NCBI GenBank assembly: GCA_032209605.1
Contig: JASFXZ010000014.1
Span: forward strand, 3,678,912 to 3,742,911
Length of the DNA stretch: 64,000 nucleotides
Reading direction: 5' to 3'
Origin: Mactromeris polynyma
Lineage: Eukaryota > Mollusca > Bivalvia > Venerida > Mactridae
Part shown: positions 1 to 14,389 of the stretch, in pieces
How the letters are laid out: the number at the start of each line of letters is the position of its first letter
Numbering within the stretch: the first letter of the stretch is position 1
The notes under the pieces: generated by a model
What the model was told of the DNA's origin: nothing
Database searches by the model: none
The model's input: the letters and a program-made list of their open reading frames with translations, nothing else
Program-made: the position numbers and the translations under genes

Positions 1-230
1 TTGAATTAGTTCAATATTCGATCCGCACATATTTATGAAGTTATTCTCAGTTTTTTTACATATAATGTATTTACCTAAATAATATATTCTAAAATGACGG
101 AAAGAAATAATTACATACATGTATATGCCGATTTTGTTGAGATGCCAGTCTATTATTTTTAAGAATTAAGTATCTTTGTTTATATAAGAAAATAAAGAGA
201 ACAGCAGCACGGCCAGAATGTCACAGCCCC

Positions 231-2322
231 GCACAACATAGCAGAGATCTAAGCACAATATATCAGATATCTATGCACAACATAGCAGCGATCTAAGCAC
301 AACATAGCAGAGATCTAAGCACAACATAGCAGATATCTAAGCACAACATAGCAGATATATATGCACAACATAGCAGAGATCTAAGCACAACATAGCAGAG
401 ATCTAAGCACAACATAGCAGATATATATGCACAACATATCAGAGATCTAAGCACAACATAGCAGAGATCTTAGCACAACATAGCAGAGATCTTAGCACAA
501 CATAGCAGAGATCTTAGCACAACATAGCAGAGATCTAAGCACAACATAGCAGATATCTAAGCACAACATAGCAGAGATCTAAGCACAACATAGCAGAGAT
601 CTAAGCACAACATAGCAGAGATCTAAGCACAACATAGCAGAGATCTAAGCACAACATAGCAGAGATCTAAGCACAACATAGCAGATATCTAAGCACAACA
701 TAGCAGATATCTAAGCACAACATAGCAGCGATCTAAGCACAACATAGCAGATATCTAAGCACAACATAGCAGCGATCTAAGCACAACATAGCAGAGATCT
801 AAGCACAACATAGCAGCGATCTAAGCAGAACATAGCAGAGATCTAAGCACAACATAGCAGATATATATGCACAACATAGCAGAGATCTAAGCACAACATA
901 GCAGAGATCTAAGCACAACATTGCAGATATATATGCACAACATATCAGAGATCTAAGCACAACATAGCAGAGATCTTAGCACAACATAGCAGAGATCTTA
1001 GCACAACATAGCAGAGATCTTAGCACAACATAGCAGAGATCTAAGCACAACATAGCAGATATCTAAGCACAACATAGCAGAGATCTAAGCACAACATAGC
1101 AGAGATCTAAGCACAACATAGCAGAGATCTAAGCACAACATAGCAGAGATCTAAGCACAACATAGCATAGATCTAAGCACAACATAGCAGATATCTAAGC
1201 ACAACATAGCAGATATCTAAGCACAACATAGCAGCGATCTAAGCACAACATAGCAGATATCTAAGCACAACATAGCAGCGATCTAAGCACAACATAGCAG
1301 AGATCTAAGCACAACATAGCAGCGATCTAAGCAGAACATAGCAGAGATCTAAGCACAACATAGCAGAGATCTAAGCACAACATAGCAGAGATCTAAGCAC
1401 AACATAGCAGAGATCTAAGCACAACATAGCAGCGATCTAAGCAGAACATAGCAGATATCTAAGCACAACATAGCAGAGATCTAAGCACAACATAGCAGAG
1501 ATCTAAGCACAACATAGCAGAGATCTAAGCACAACATAGCAGATATCTGAGCACAACATAGCAGAGATCTAAGCACAACATAGCAGAGATCTAAGCACAA
1601 CATAGCAGAGATCTAAGCACAACATAGCAGAGATCTAAGCACAACATAGCAGCGATCTAAGCAGAACATAGCAGATATCTAAGCACAACATAGCAGAGAT
1701 CTAAGCACAACATAGCAGAGATCTAAGCACAACATAGCAGAGATCTAAGCACAACATTGCAGAGATCTAAGCACAACATAGCAGAGATCTAAGCACAACA
1801 TAGCAGAGATCTGAGCACAACATAGCAGAGATCTAAGCACAACATAGCAGCGATCTAAGCAGAACATAGCAGAGATCTCAGCACAACATAGCAGAGATCT
1901 AAGCACAACATAGCAGAGATCTAAGCACAACATAGCAGCGATCTAAGCAGAACATAGCAGATATCTAAGCACAACATAGCAGAGATCTAAGCACAACATA
2001 GCAGAGATCTAAGCACAACATAGCAGAGATCTAAGCACAACATAGCAGATATCTAAGCACAACATAGCAGAGATCTAAGCACAACATAGCAGAGATCTAA
2101 GCACAACATAGCAGAGATCTCAGCACAACATAGCAGAGATCTAAGCACAACATAGCAGAGATCTAAGCACAACATTGCAGAGATCTAAGCACAACATAGC
2201 AGAGATCTAAGCACAACATAGCAGAGATCTAAGCACAACATAGCAGAGATCTAAGCACAACATAGCAGATATATAAGCACAACATAGCAGAGATCTAAGC
2301 ACAACATAGCAGAGATCTAAGC
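231..2322. repeat. 22-bp satellite array with a 506-bp higher-order period
   Basis: About 95 head-to-tail copies of a 22-bp unit built from AGATCT (a BglII site) followed by AAGCACAACATAGCAG. Single-base variants (AGATAT, GCGATC, TTAGC, AGCAGAAC) recur in order. The variant ATATATATGCACAACATATC occurs at 421 and again at 927, and AGCAGAAC at about 825 and 1331, both 506 bp apart, which is 23 monomers. Further right the AGCAGAAC variant recurs at 220 bp (1441 to 1661) and 286 bp (1661 to 1947). This indicates block duplication of multi-monomer segments. Translations here are pure repeat and not genes. Bases 1-230 to the left are AT-rich with nothing recognisable. Confidence 0.97.
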
Positions 2323-3340
2323 AGAGAAGAGCAAAGCAAAACAGAAAAGAGCAAGGAAGAACAGAATGGAAACGAGCAAGGCAGATCAGATATGAAAAGA
2401 GCAAGGAGAACATAACTGAACAGTACAGATGAACAGAACAGATGAACAGAACAGATGAACAGACCAGATGAACAGACCAGATGAACAGACCAGATGAACA
2501 GACCAGATGAACAGACCAGATGAACAGACCAGATGAACAGAACAGATGAACAGAACAGATGAACAGAACAGATGAACAGACCTGATGAACAGACCAGATG
2601 AACAGACCAGATGAACAGACCAGATGAACAGACCAGATGAACAGACCAGATGAACAGAACAGATGAACAGACCAGATGAACAGAACAGATGAACAGACCA
2701 GATGAACAGACCAGATGAACAGACCAGATGAACAGACCAGATGAACAGACCAGATGAACAGACCAGATGAACAGAACAGATGAACAGAACAGATGAACAG
2801 ACCAGATGAACAGACCAGATGAACAGACCAGATGAACAGACCAGATGAACAGAACAGATGAACAGACCAGATGAACAGACCAGATGAACAGACCAGATGA
2901 ACAGACAAGATGAACAGACCAGATGAACAGAACAGATGAACAGAACAGAATATATGAACAGAACAGAACACAACAAATGAACAGAACAGAACACAACAGA
3001 TGAACAGAACAGAACAGAATAGATGAACAGAACAGAACAGATGATCAGAACAGATGAATATAACAGACCAGATGAACAGAACAGAACAGAACATACCAGA
3101 TGAACAGAACAGATGAATATAACAGACCAGATGAACCGAACAGAACAGAACATAACATACCAGATGAACAGAACAGAACAGAACAGAACAGACCAGATGA
3201 ACAGAACAAAACATAACATACCAGATGAACAGAACAGAACAGATGAATATAACAGACCAGATGAACAGAACAAAACAGAACATAACAGACCAGATGAACA
3301 GAACAGAACAGACCAGATGAACAGAACAGAACAGATATAT
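2323..3340. repeat. 13-bp satellite array grading into ACAGA-rich degenerate repeat
   Basis: A short transition (2323-2420, AGAGCAAGG-like words) leads into a 13-bp unit, AGACCAGATGAAC, with an AGAAC variant, repeated about 40 times to about 2950. From there to 3340 it becomes a mixture of GAACAGAACAGA pentamers, the 13-mer and a GAATATAACAGACCAG block. The repeat lies directly against the 22-bp satellite. It is open in several frames because the unit lacks stops on the minus strand; the 233-358 codon readings show no domain and are dismissed. Confidence 0.95.
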
Positions 3341-6170
3341 TTATATCACTGTTCACAACGTATGTAACAGGATTGTGTCTTTGTGTCGTAAGTTGGTTTG
3401 TCGTTCCTAAAGTTTAAAACGGTGTTTGGATAAACATTAGTCAGAAACAATGACTCAAATAAGTGTTATACAATGGCTATCCTCTCCCTTTACGTCAGAG
3501 TTGAACAAGTGTCGCTTATCAGATAATTAATTTACTAAAGTTCAAAATTGTTAAACACGCTTACCGCTGTTTTGTGACCTTGTTAAAGTGACTAACATAT
3601 AGATTTAAGAGAACAATATCATAAAGTTTAAAAAAATTAAAACATGTAAGTTATTATTATGATAAAATTAAATTTTCTTCCTATTACACCAATAATGTCA
3701 TTTTTCTATCGTACAGTAAGAACTTACTTGAAGACCACCTCAAAATTAAGACTTAATTAAGTTTTTAAATTGTCTAGCCTAATTTACGCGATAATCAGAC
3801 GACCTCAAAACTATGTCCGACTTTTTTCAGAATCAAGGGTGGTCTTTTTATTGAGGGTTCACTTTTAATTGTAATTAGATTTCCCGGATTTATTAGCGAT
3901 GTTGGTTAATTTTGTAGAAATCAGTATTTTCAAGTCAATTTCATGAAAGTACAGCAACAGTAATTAACTGCAATAAGTAGCGCTTGTCTGAATTCAAATT
4001 ATAACACAATTCTGCGTCCGAGTCTCTTAAAAATCTAAAAATGGCTCTGAAAACAACGAATAAATCTGGTCTGAAACCTTTAATGGACAACATATGGGTG
4101 TATTTGCACATTTAATTAATTCTGTTTAAAACAAGATTCAATAATTTCTGGGTACGCTTGCCTAAAATTTTAACATTAATCTGCACGCCAGTCGCTTTAA
4201 AATCTAAATATAGCATTGAACATGCCACATATTTCAAACAGAAATAAACGTGGTAAATGTTGGTATTCTCGTTATCCAGGTAATATTATTTTGCAATTTT
4301 CATGGAACGTACGACCGACTTTTAAAGTAAGGTGCTTACACGGGACACAAGAACATTCGTAAATTGACAATTGTTCGTCCCCAAATCGTAATAATTCGGA
4401 AGAATGCAATCCATTTCATAAACACCAATTTAATTATCTTAAGAACGTGAGTGAACTACACATTTAGTTGTATATAACCTATTTTATGAACAAAAGTAAT
4501 GGTATACAATTTAGTGGTGTTTAACCTTCTAAATAAACAAAAAATGCTGGCGAATATTATAAACCAAATGTCACTGTAGTCTGCAATAAATAACAACACT
4601 ATCTGTATCAAAAAAATCAGAAATACATTTTCGACAGACTTTGTGCATACACAATAAAGACTGTTTAATTTCTGCAAAAAAATCTTAGAAAGATTTTTAC
4701 TCCTACTTTGATGTAACGCTATGAGTTGATACATATATTATCGAGATAAAAATCTGTTAAAAGATTGTATCTTTCATGAGTTTCGAATTAAGAGCTCTGA
4801 TCCTGTATCGTATTTCTCGTATAAAACTTAACTGTTCATATATTTTGCTTATCAAAAATGATAAACGTCCAAACTTAAAGTTCTCCAAATTCCAACGAGG
4901 GATTATTTTTCATGGCGCACGCAGTCACTCAACAGACCGAATCACTCAGACACAAACATTTGGAGTTCCTTGAACGCCGGCTCCTAAATGAGCCGTAACT
5001 CGGGAAAATTTATGATATTTTAGGGGCCACTACTTCTATGCCTCGTCATGACTTAGAACATCTTGATTCAACAGACAAATAAGAAAGTTCAAACTCTTGC
5101 AAATAAATGTAATTATATCAACAATAATCAAAATGGCGTCTTCTTAGGTTCTTATAAACAAATAGTGTCATTCCAAAGAAATTAAAAATATTATTTATAC
5201 CTAAAAGAATATTTACATTTAGATGGATTATTATATAAGTATAACAGAAGGGATCGTCTGCTAGAGCGTAACTATCATGAGCAACAACCTCTCTTCAACA
5301 ACATGGTCAATTTTCTCGTAAGAATGACTACCAATCTAACTTCTCTAGAGTAACAATCTCTTAGCAACCGCCGAAATCTGCATCTCTTAAGTAGGATATT
5401 CTGTGTTTTGTTTTTTATTTGTTTTTCATCAATCTTTAATACCTTAATACTTTTTTAAAAACTGTCTTCAATACCTAACCGGCCGGACTCATGTAAGTTT
5501 ATTAGAATCAAACATAAAAATAACTTTTAGGCAATTTGCGCAACATCTTCATGTAGAAACGAGATCGAAGTTCGATCATTCACCCTCTTAAACCAGTGGT
5601 TCTAAAACAACCCATAAACATATTATAGACTAATGCAAAGTCTTGCTGACAAATCAGAATATTACAATTAACTTCCTGTTAATTTTCTTTTCGCAAATAT
5701 TTTCGAAATGTGTTTCTTCTTTGAAGTAAGCTTTATTTCCACACGTGCTCTTCAACTGATCTCCGAAGGAGGTCCAAATAATGTAATGACATAGCTAACA
5801 ACGGAAAGGAAGCGCGCACCTGTCGTGTTATGGCATACCGTTGATTGATTGGTTGATCGGGGATGGAGCGTGAACAATTCTCGCGGAAATCGAGAACTAA
5901 CGAGATCATTATTCAAAAAGATGTCGTCTGATTAAAAATAGCTGTCAAATGAAAATGACGTGCACCTAGAGTATGTCATGTCAAAATTTTTATTGATAAA
6001 CAGAAATGAACCATATTTTATCTGCTAGAATACTGATATCTCTGATAAGCCACATAATTTAAGGTTATAAAGTAAATCATGGACACAAACGAGATGTTGA
6101 TTTTTTGTATGATAAACATTTTGTACAGGGCTGGATTTTTTTTAAAATCGTTAACGAAGTATAACAACAA
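3341..6170. other. Intergenic AT-rich DNA without a recognisable gene
   Basis: Mostly unique AT-rich sequence with only short chance reading frames (up to 92 codons) and no domain signature. It holds one diverged MITE at 3714-3866. A weak match at about 5280-5400 (AGCAACAACCTCT-like words) resembles the MITE family seen at 48661 and 58084. I see no RNA gene or convincing promoter. Confidence 0.5.
3714..3866. mobile_element. Diverged TA-flanked MITE, family A (CCACCTCAAAATTAAGAC type)
   Basis: It starts TA-CAGTAAGAACTTACTTGAAG, then GACCACCTCAAAATTAAGAC, and ends with GGGTGGTCTTTTTATTGAGG, the inverse of the start. The same words recur in cleaner copies at 19443, 33985, 46953 and 47424. A TA duplication and CAGT termini fit a Tc1/mariner/pogo-type non-autonomous element. 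The right end is worn, so the boundary is approximate. Confidence 0.6.
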
Positions 6171-7262
6171 CAAACTCTTCGTAATCATCATCATCATCGT
6201 CGTGGTTGTTGTCAACATCATTATTAACATTACCATCACCAAATTTACCAACACCCATGCCACCATCATATATATCGTCATCATCATCATCAGTACCATT
6301 CACATCTCCATCAGTACCATCATCGTTGTAGTGACGTAGACAGTGAGTTCGAACCCCCTAAAGATCCAGACCACGCCTCATCAATATGACACCAGGGCAC
6401 TGGATTATAACGAGTACTTACACTCAGGAATCAAATATCTAATCACAAAATTGACTCTAATAGTGGAAACTTGAGGGTGACGGTTTTACTTTATTATAAT
6501 ATTATTGTGTGTATCATAAGCTGAAATAAATTAGTCTATCGATAACGCCATTTTCATTTCCATCCAATATTGCCACCTGATTATCAGCAGCATCATTATC
6601 ATCATTAACATAACCACCACCATCATCACCATCATCGTCATCATTATTATCATCACCATGATTATCAACATCTTTTTCTTCGCCATTATTGTCATCAACA
6701 TCATTATCATCATCATCACCATGGTCATCATTATAATTATTATCATCATCATCATCATCATCATCATCTCCTTTGCCATTATCATCATCACCATCATTAT
6801 CACCATCATCATTATCATTACATTATCATCATCGCAATCATCATCATCATCACCACAATCATCATCATCATCACCATCATCATCGCAATCATCATCATCA
6901 CCATCACCATCATCCTCATCATCATCATCACTATCATCATCATCATCTATATCATCATCTATATCATCATCACCATCATCATCACCATCACCATCATCAT
7001 CATCATTCCATTATCAGCATCGCAATCACCATCATCATCATCATCACCATTATCATTCCATTATCAGCATCGCAATCACCATCATTATCACCATCATCAT
7101 TATCATTACATTATCATCATCGCAATCATCATCATCATCACCACAATCATCATCATCATCACCATCATCATCGCAGTCATCATCATCATCATCACCATTA
7201 TCATTATCATCATCATCCCGCCTCTACCAGCACCGTCATCATCATTATCATTATCATAACCA
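6171..7262. repeat. TCA/ATC trinucleotide microsatellite, about 1.0 kb, with an internal duplication
   Basis: Two blocks (about 6185-6335 and 6585-7262) of TCA/ATC repeats are interrupted by single-base changes. The stretch from 6790 (ACCATCATTATCACCATCAT) recurs at 7078, a 288-bp offset (96 triplets), and the words after it also match, so a segment was duplicated in tandem. Between the blocks (6340-6580) lies short unique sequence. His-, Ser- and Met-rich translations on both strands are products of the repeat, not genes. Confidence 0.95.
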
Positions 7263-9291
7263 TACGAATGCAGTAACTGAGTAATCATTGCAATATAAAG
7301 CATTTCTCTACCAATTTCTGCTTGGAATATTCATATGGTTTCTCGATATGTTTGTACTAAATAACTGTTAATTGCTAATGCTTCATATCTGAACGAATTT
7401 TAATGCATTTCTACAAAAACGAAGCTTGTTTCAGTGCGGGTTATTCAGTACTCTTTTATCAGAGCTCGACAAAATGTCTTTTATTGTTTTCTCAATAAAC
7501 TCTTTTGTTTAAAATGAATTATTTCATCATTTAGTCAATCTTGCGTGGAAATTATTTCGATATTTTCGCACTCATTGCGAGCAAACAGATCAGAAAATAG
7601 TTAGTGCTTATTCCAAGCTGGAACATTGAACGAGCTTTAATGACATAACCCACGGTGTTGACATTAGCTTATCAGTAATTTTTCGAGAGAACACTTTCTG
7701 TTTTTTGTGCAGAGTTGGGTTTTTATCCGAGTTATCGACTTTGAATCATTATGCTATCAACATTTGTCTCCCCTGTTATCTGCAAAACTGTTTTTGAACC
7801 ATCAAAATCTCCGCCCCGTCTTTCTCTTCGCTAGTGGTAATTGATAAAATATATTTTAATAGTTTTACCTATACGAGCTCGGCGCTAAATCTCTACAGTG
7901 GATAAATAGTTTATTGTTTCAACTAATTATTTAAATGTCACTATTTTAAAAGCTTAGATATCAAAATTACCTAATTGCCGAGTACTAAAATCTGGAATCG
8001 AATTGGATTTAAATGTGTTTTCAAGCATCCCAGTAACGCGTGATCTGTAAAGTCATTAAAATTAACATAGCAATTTTGACGTATTTTCCTCGGAAAACAT
8101 ACGTTGCCTTATTGTTATGAAACACATACGATGTAGATCTAGACCTATGAAAGTCTGAGCAGGGGCCCTTATCCACAAACATTTTAAACTGAAACACAGA
8201 CTTTAAATTTGAAATATTGATCAGCCTTTTGTATTCATTGAATTAAAACGAATGGAATTGTGTCCAAATAATTGTGGTGATCCACTTTTCATTGTTTATC
8301 AAATTATATCCTCAGGTATAACAACGTAGGAACTAAAAGATAATTTAACCGTTTTAAACTGTAAGCTTCAGATTTATAATATTTATGAATAAGACACCAG
8401 GGATTGGAGAAACGTACGTAAAATGACACACTTGTATTCAAATATTTATTATTTACTAAATTTTGGGTCAGCACATTTTGATATGTTCATTCCGAGAATG
8501 TGTCATATCGAGAAATCCGAAAATATTAATTTATAACGGTGTCAACCCCGAGTGTGTCTCTTACGTCATTGTCGTTATGAAAAATGAATTATTTTACTGC
8601 GATAAGCAATTATTTTGGTAATAGATACATCATATCATAGCTTGTAGATAAGCGCTCGTTTTATGTAATCCTTAGCCGACATGAAGTACAATTCTATGTG
8701 AACAAAACAATCAAATTTTATCAAAAAGTGCCACTTAAATAGCGTCTTTGCCTGTTCATACATAAACCACTTGGTGCAATATGAGATTAATAATAGCCAT
8801 GAAAAAGAGCAAAGGTTGGAAATCTGAGAGAAATACTTAATACTTATCTGAAGATAGATTACCGAAGGACTCTTAAATAGATAAGGGCGAATTGTACCAG
8901 GGACGAATCAACGTACCCTTGTCACCCCTTTTCGCGAGTCGGCGTCTGAATTATTAGCGTCGAGGACTAGAGGATGACATAGCTACAGGGATTCAGTACA
9001 CTATTCAAATAATAAAAATTGACGTTGTTATCACAATTTATGGCAACGATAATTTTTGGTTGTTAAGCATTAAAATGACAAACGAATACTTATCGTGAGA
9101 TTCATCACGGAGGGCGGTACTTGGCGCTTTGAATTGTCTTTTATAGTCAATCTTGAAATTTCAAACTTTTAATCGGGTAATTTAAAAGTATTACCATTTG
9201 CTATCGTACTACTAATATTAATTCTTGATTTATTTACAAAATAAAAATAAGTGTTTAATTAAATACATTCTGGATAGCGAGAGGACGCGTG

Positions 9292-9319
9292 ATTGGTCCA
9301 GAATGGCCTCGTGACGTCA
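9292..9319. promoter_or_regulatory. Candidate regulatory element: CCAAT box plus full CRE palindrome
   Basis: An inverted CCAAT box (ATTGG, 9292-9296) lies 16 bp from a perfect TGACGTCA palindrome (9312-9319), in a locally CpG-richer patch. NF-Y and CREB/ATF sites are often paired in animal promoters. No transcript or open frame can be tied to it, so this may be a chance pairing. Confidence 0.25.
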
Positions 9320-11568
9320 ATGTGCGGATGCAGTTTTCAATGTCAGTGCCTTTGCGCACAAAACAACGTAACCGATCCACATTTCTAACTTTGAGATCGG
9401 TTTCCCTACTCAAATCTGATGTTCGTGTTTGAACGTTCTCAAGTTAATCGTTACAAGATTATGAGATTACCCAAACATTATACTGTGTCTGAGATACATC
9501 CAACTGTAACAAAACCAAATATGTTGTCGTATGACATACTATTCGTTTCACAAAGTAAGTGAAGAAGAAAATATAAAATTTGAGTACTGAGATTATTTTC
9601 AAGTTGGATAACTAAGTTCCCACGTCTGTGTTCGATCTCAAGTTTTCAGTTCTTTCCTATGTTATTGTTAACTCGACACGAATGTCAGTATAAAAACATA
9701 CTGGTATCGGACAGTTATATTTGTGGTTTTGGGAAACATGTAAGAAAAGGGACAACGCAGTGTTGTAAAGTACATAATTATGAAAGCAATTTACGCCGAC
9801 ATTCTCATATTTATAACTAAGGATATTTTATTGAACACAATCAGACTATCTACCTTTAAAACTACAAATGACCATGCTCGTAATTAATAAGCATTACACT
9901 TTCGGTTCAATGCACATATCATGATAATTGTATGTTAATTCTATGTTATGTATGTTATACTTGTAAACACATCTTGATAAATAAAACCAAACACAATGTT
10001 CCAAAAGTATTCCGGATAAACATACGCTGTACTCGGTTGTCTAGGTTACCAACTTGTATTAATGTGTTATTTGCAAGTATCTGACAACTTTTCACATGGA
10101 CTAGGTGTAGGCAACGGCTGAAGTTGTGTACAATCGAATCCTCATGAAGAGCATACTTCTCGTCTTGGTTTCGAACACACTGTCTTCGTACTGAGAGTCG
10201 TGATAAGCCAAACGGGCTTGCCACTGAACATTTATTTGAATTATTCATCTGGAGGCGTTGATCTGGAACCCATATTCTCCCAGCGTGTCAAAAATATGTC
10301 TTTGACCCTAAGATAAAAGTAAAACATCGCGTTAAAGCGGAAAATTTGTTTCTTCTTCTCATGTGGTGAACTAGGTGTTTCAAATGAACCGAAGTGCATT
10401 TCAATTCACAAAAAGACTTCGTGTTATTATTGACGTGTTTCAAAACCGAAAGTAGCCGAGTATGAGAGGAGAGAAATTTCTCGTTTCTGCAACGAAATAG
10501 GAATGGCATAAGGGGTCATTATATCAAAAATGTTTTTCATACATATTTCTTTGTCAGATATCTATTCTTAGACAGCAAATTTCTATGGAGAAAGTTTGGA
10601 CTAAAATGTCTTATTACTTGTAAATTATGTTAAATTCAGCGAAATAATACATAATGATATTCGTTGAAAATACACGAATTACATCAATGTTGTCATGCCA
10701 CTTTGAACGCTCGGATAAACTGCTGAGTCACACACATACACAGACAGAAGGGTGGGTGGGGAGCTTAAAATAATTTTGGCTGAATTTCATTTTTGTTCAA
10801 ATTAGATGAATCGTTTTATGAGTTTAAATGGTTTAATTTTGAAATAAAAACGATGTTTATGTTAAACCATTATTGATGCAACTCCACAGGAAGTAATAAA
10901 AGCCGTTGTATCTTGAGAGAAAATTGGCAGTCGCTTAATACAATGCAAACAGAGGGGTTTTAGATAAAAGTCATTATATTCCATAAAGAAATTATCCGGC
11001 ATTTTCCCTTTATACTTAAGTCACCATATTTATTGAAAAGCGAATTAGGCGTTACATCATATTACCATGATCATGTAATAGAACTAATGCCCTTACTAGG
11101 AATATTACGTAAGTACGTTCCTAATCTACGACTCAGCATAGCAACCCGGTATCGCAGTAGTCCGACTGTTGTCCGTATGTTACGGGATTTAGCCCCAACA
11201 CGCTGTCGGCGTTTGTGAGTTCTAACACAAAGATTGTTTATGTATAAATATGTCATCCTTCAAAGGCAAATACTTCTCTTAAAACTTACGTAACAAAATG
11301 ATAATGATTGATAAAACGCTGATAATATTAATCGTGATTTGACAGCCTAGCACGTGTCTCCTAGACGACATGTTCACGTATTGCATGCACACGATACAAG
11401 TAGACAGAAGTTAACTTGATAGATCTTGTAGAGTTGTAAAAGTCTTGCATCTTTGCACCTTTTTTAAAAAAAAATCTGTAGTAAAATAATAAAATAGTCG
11501 GCATAGATATGTTTGCTGCTTCGTTTACCGAACATTCTACAAGCATAATAATAGTGAAAATAAAAATA

Positions 11569-11720
11569 TTAGTAGTAGTAGTAATACAATAATAATTATT
11601 ATCATTATAATAATATTAATGAATAATAATATAATACTAATGATGATAATAAAATAAATATTTATAAGGATTATAAATAATAATAATAATAATAAATAAA
11701 ATAATAATTATAACAGTAAT
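11569..11720. repeat. TAA/ATA-rich microsatellite
   Basis: Low-complexity run of TAG/TAA/ATA triplets (AGTAGTAGTAGTAATA, then TAATAATAATAATAA), imperfect throughout. Confidence 0.85.
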
Positions 11721-14389
11721 TATTAATAGTTGTATTCATAACATTACATGTACAGCCGACGCCCAATTTGTAAATAAATTTTTGATAAAATGTTTGTTTA
11801 ACTTGCAAATCAGATATTTTTTGTTCAATAAAAAACAATGCTTATATATTTTTGATACAACAACGTGACTTCGAACACTTCTATAACTGGTGACTAGAAA
11901 TAGATACATGTTTACCCGAACTCTCTGGAACTTGTTTGTTCATGCGTATATTTCCTTGAAACAGAATAACAGTTATGGATATTTTGCTTTTGCAGTTGCT
12001 TATTTCACTACCCACAGATCTTTCAAATACACACTTTTTATATCGCTCGTTACACGAAGACAGACGAAAACATCGCTCCATTAAAATAAAGAAAACAGTC
12101 ATATTCTGTGGATTTCAATTTTTCTGACATATTTTAATTTAGACCCAATAATTTTAAGAAATTCGATTAGCTCGATTAAAATATTTTCAATCGCTTCATT
12201 TTGTTTCCCTTAATTATTGGCGGAAATCGTTTTAGTTTAGCAACTTAACAGAAAGCTTCAAAACAAGATTCAAATTCTCTCGAAAAAAATTATAAATCGA
12301 CGTCAACATATTTCAATGAAAGTGAAAAAAACTGGTAGAAAAAAAGCGTTTGTATAGTTTTGTAATTTCGATAAAATATAATCATGTTCTCACAATCTAG
12401 ACGCAATGTTATCATATTTTAAGTGTAATATTTGACAAAACTATGGCGCATATCATTTTCTCTGATAATCCTGCGAGATTTCGGATAATTTTGGATTATT
12501 TTCTGATAATTACAGATAAATTCTGACAAATTTATCTTTGATACAAGCAATTATATACTGTGTATGTATATAAGCCTTGAACATTTTTGTATAACAAACT
12601 CATAGAGTCCATTGTCGTTGCGGGAAAAAATAAATTTTTGTTTTGGATTTATTCATTATGTGTGTTTTAAAACGAAGTGGGTGCTGTGTTTAGAAGGCGT
12701 ATACAAATATTTGCATTAACTTTGTGTCGATAGACGGATTTTCACATCTTTTACTTAGTCAAAGGAACGCGAAAATATTTATTCCGGAAAGTGAAATACC
12801 GGCATTATTGTTGTATTTGAAACTGGACTTACGAAAATGCTTCAATTGGCGTGAATTGTGCAAATCTGAATTTTCTTCCGGAAAAAATAATTGTTGAAGA
12901 ACTGCATGTCTGTTTTAATGATTTGATGTTCTGAATAAACGTGATTTATTTTGTGAATATCATATGTATATAAACCTCTGTTGTAGATTCATGTTTTGAT
13001 AATTGATTACTTGGTATAATAAATATGTATATCAATACGTGTGTGTAATATTTTCTGAGATACAAATCGGTGCAATTGAATACATGACATCGATCACGCA
13101 TTTTTTCCCCACCAATTTATTTATTTATTTAAGTCCCATCAATGTACAATCATATAATATATACAATATAAATTATAAAACAATAAAAGTATTTCTATTT
13201 TATTTCCTTTCAGTAATTACAATTGTTAGTAAAATTGTATGGAATGTGTGCTTTTAGTATTCATATATCGAGTGCAAGAACAAATTCATAATCAAATCTT
13301 AACATGAAAGATATACTGCTTGTAATGGGAGGGGTCTAAAATAAGTGAGAAAAAAGGTTCGGTATTCAATATCTGGTATGTCGACCCCTTGCATTGATGA
13401 CCGCTGTACATCTTCGTCGCATAGAGTTAATCTTCTTGCGAATAATTCTCATGTGAAAGTTTGCCATTGATAGATATTACATCTGTTTAAGTGTATGAAG
13501 TCTATGTTCCAGTGCAAACACAAGTGTTCTGTTCTTCGGACAAATAGAAAAAAAACCATAAAAGCCAATTACAATCCATATTTTAATAATCTCCGGTTGA
13601 TGAAACACTTTCAAAAACAATAAAAGAAGTATGGCACTGATACATATCAATCGTGTAAAAACTATCAATTATATATTGTTAATAAAAAACCCGCAAAAGA
13701 AACCGAAATATCAATTAACTGTGCATTGTTGAATTTATTTTCGTACTGTATATTTTATATTTGACACTATAATAATAAACTATGATATACGTAAGGTTCT
13801 TTGCGGAAATGTTTACAATATTCAATAAAATAGACAATTTAAATTTACAGCATCATTTTAAACAGAACGTCTGACCACGTGTTGTGGATGAATTGATTTT
13901 TTAAACAAAAATCAACAATTTCTAGTTTTAAACAAACCGAGATTTATATTTACAATATAATTATTTATTTTAAATAAAGGTTAGATGCAGGAAGACAAAT
14001 AACTTAACAGCATGTACTAATGGAAAGGATGTATGTTAAACAAATCCTGCAAAAAATCAATACTATTGCCAAAAATATATATTATATAAATGCTGGAGAT
14101 CACTTACTAATATCAAAAATCTGACCCCAACGATAGATATTTGCAAAATGTTATTTAAACAATATTTTCTGCATTTTCTGCATTTTGTAGTAAAATATAC
14201 ATCATTAAATTGGTGCGAATTTTACATTGTTAACGTATAGCGACCACCCTACGTTTCATAAACTGTGCAATGAAAATTAGGAAAATTTTACTTCAATAGA
14301 GTTATCATTATATACATGTAATTATCTATAGTTTATGTTTGATGTTCTATTTTATTTGTGATGTTCAACTGATGATGTCACTCTCACAC

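Larger units (their letters stand above)
7263..14389. other. Gene-poor AT-rich intergenic region
   Basis: No multi-exon gene could be assembled. Two adjacent minus-strand frames at 9955-10248 (97 codons) and 10288-10509 (73 codons) show no motif I recognise and lack clear supporting signals. A promoter-like cluster lies at 9292-9319. A TAA-rich microsatellite lies at 11569-11720. TGATAATT-like words cluster at about 12460-12540. Confidence 0.45.

Noticed and set aside
231..2322. CRISPR array
   Set aside because: The repeats are directly abutting 22-mers with no unique spacers, and the genome is eukaryotic.
2207..3283. Cys/Ser/Leu-rich proteins of 233-358 codons over the 13-bp array
   Set aside because: Pure translations of a 13-bp unit in three frames; no non-repeat sequence of note.
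6658..7284. Ser-rich or His-rich proteins and Met-rich minus frames
   Set aside because: Translations of TCA/ATC microsatellite in each frame.
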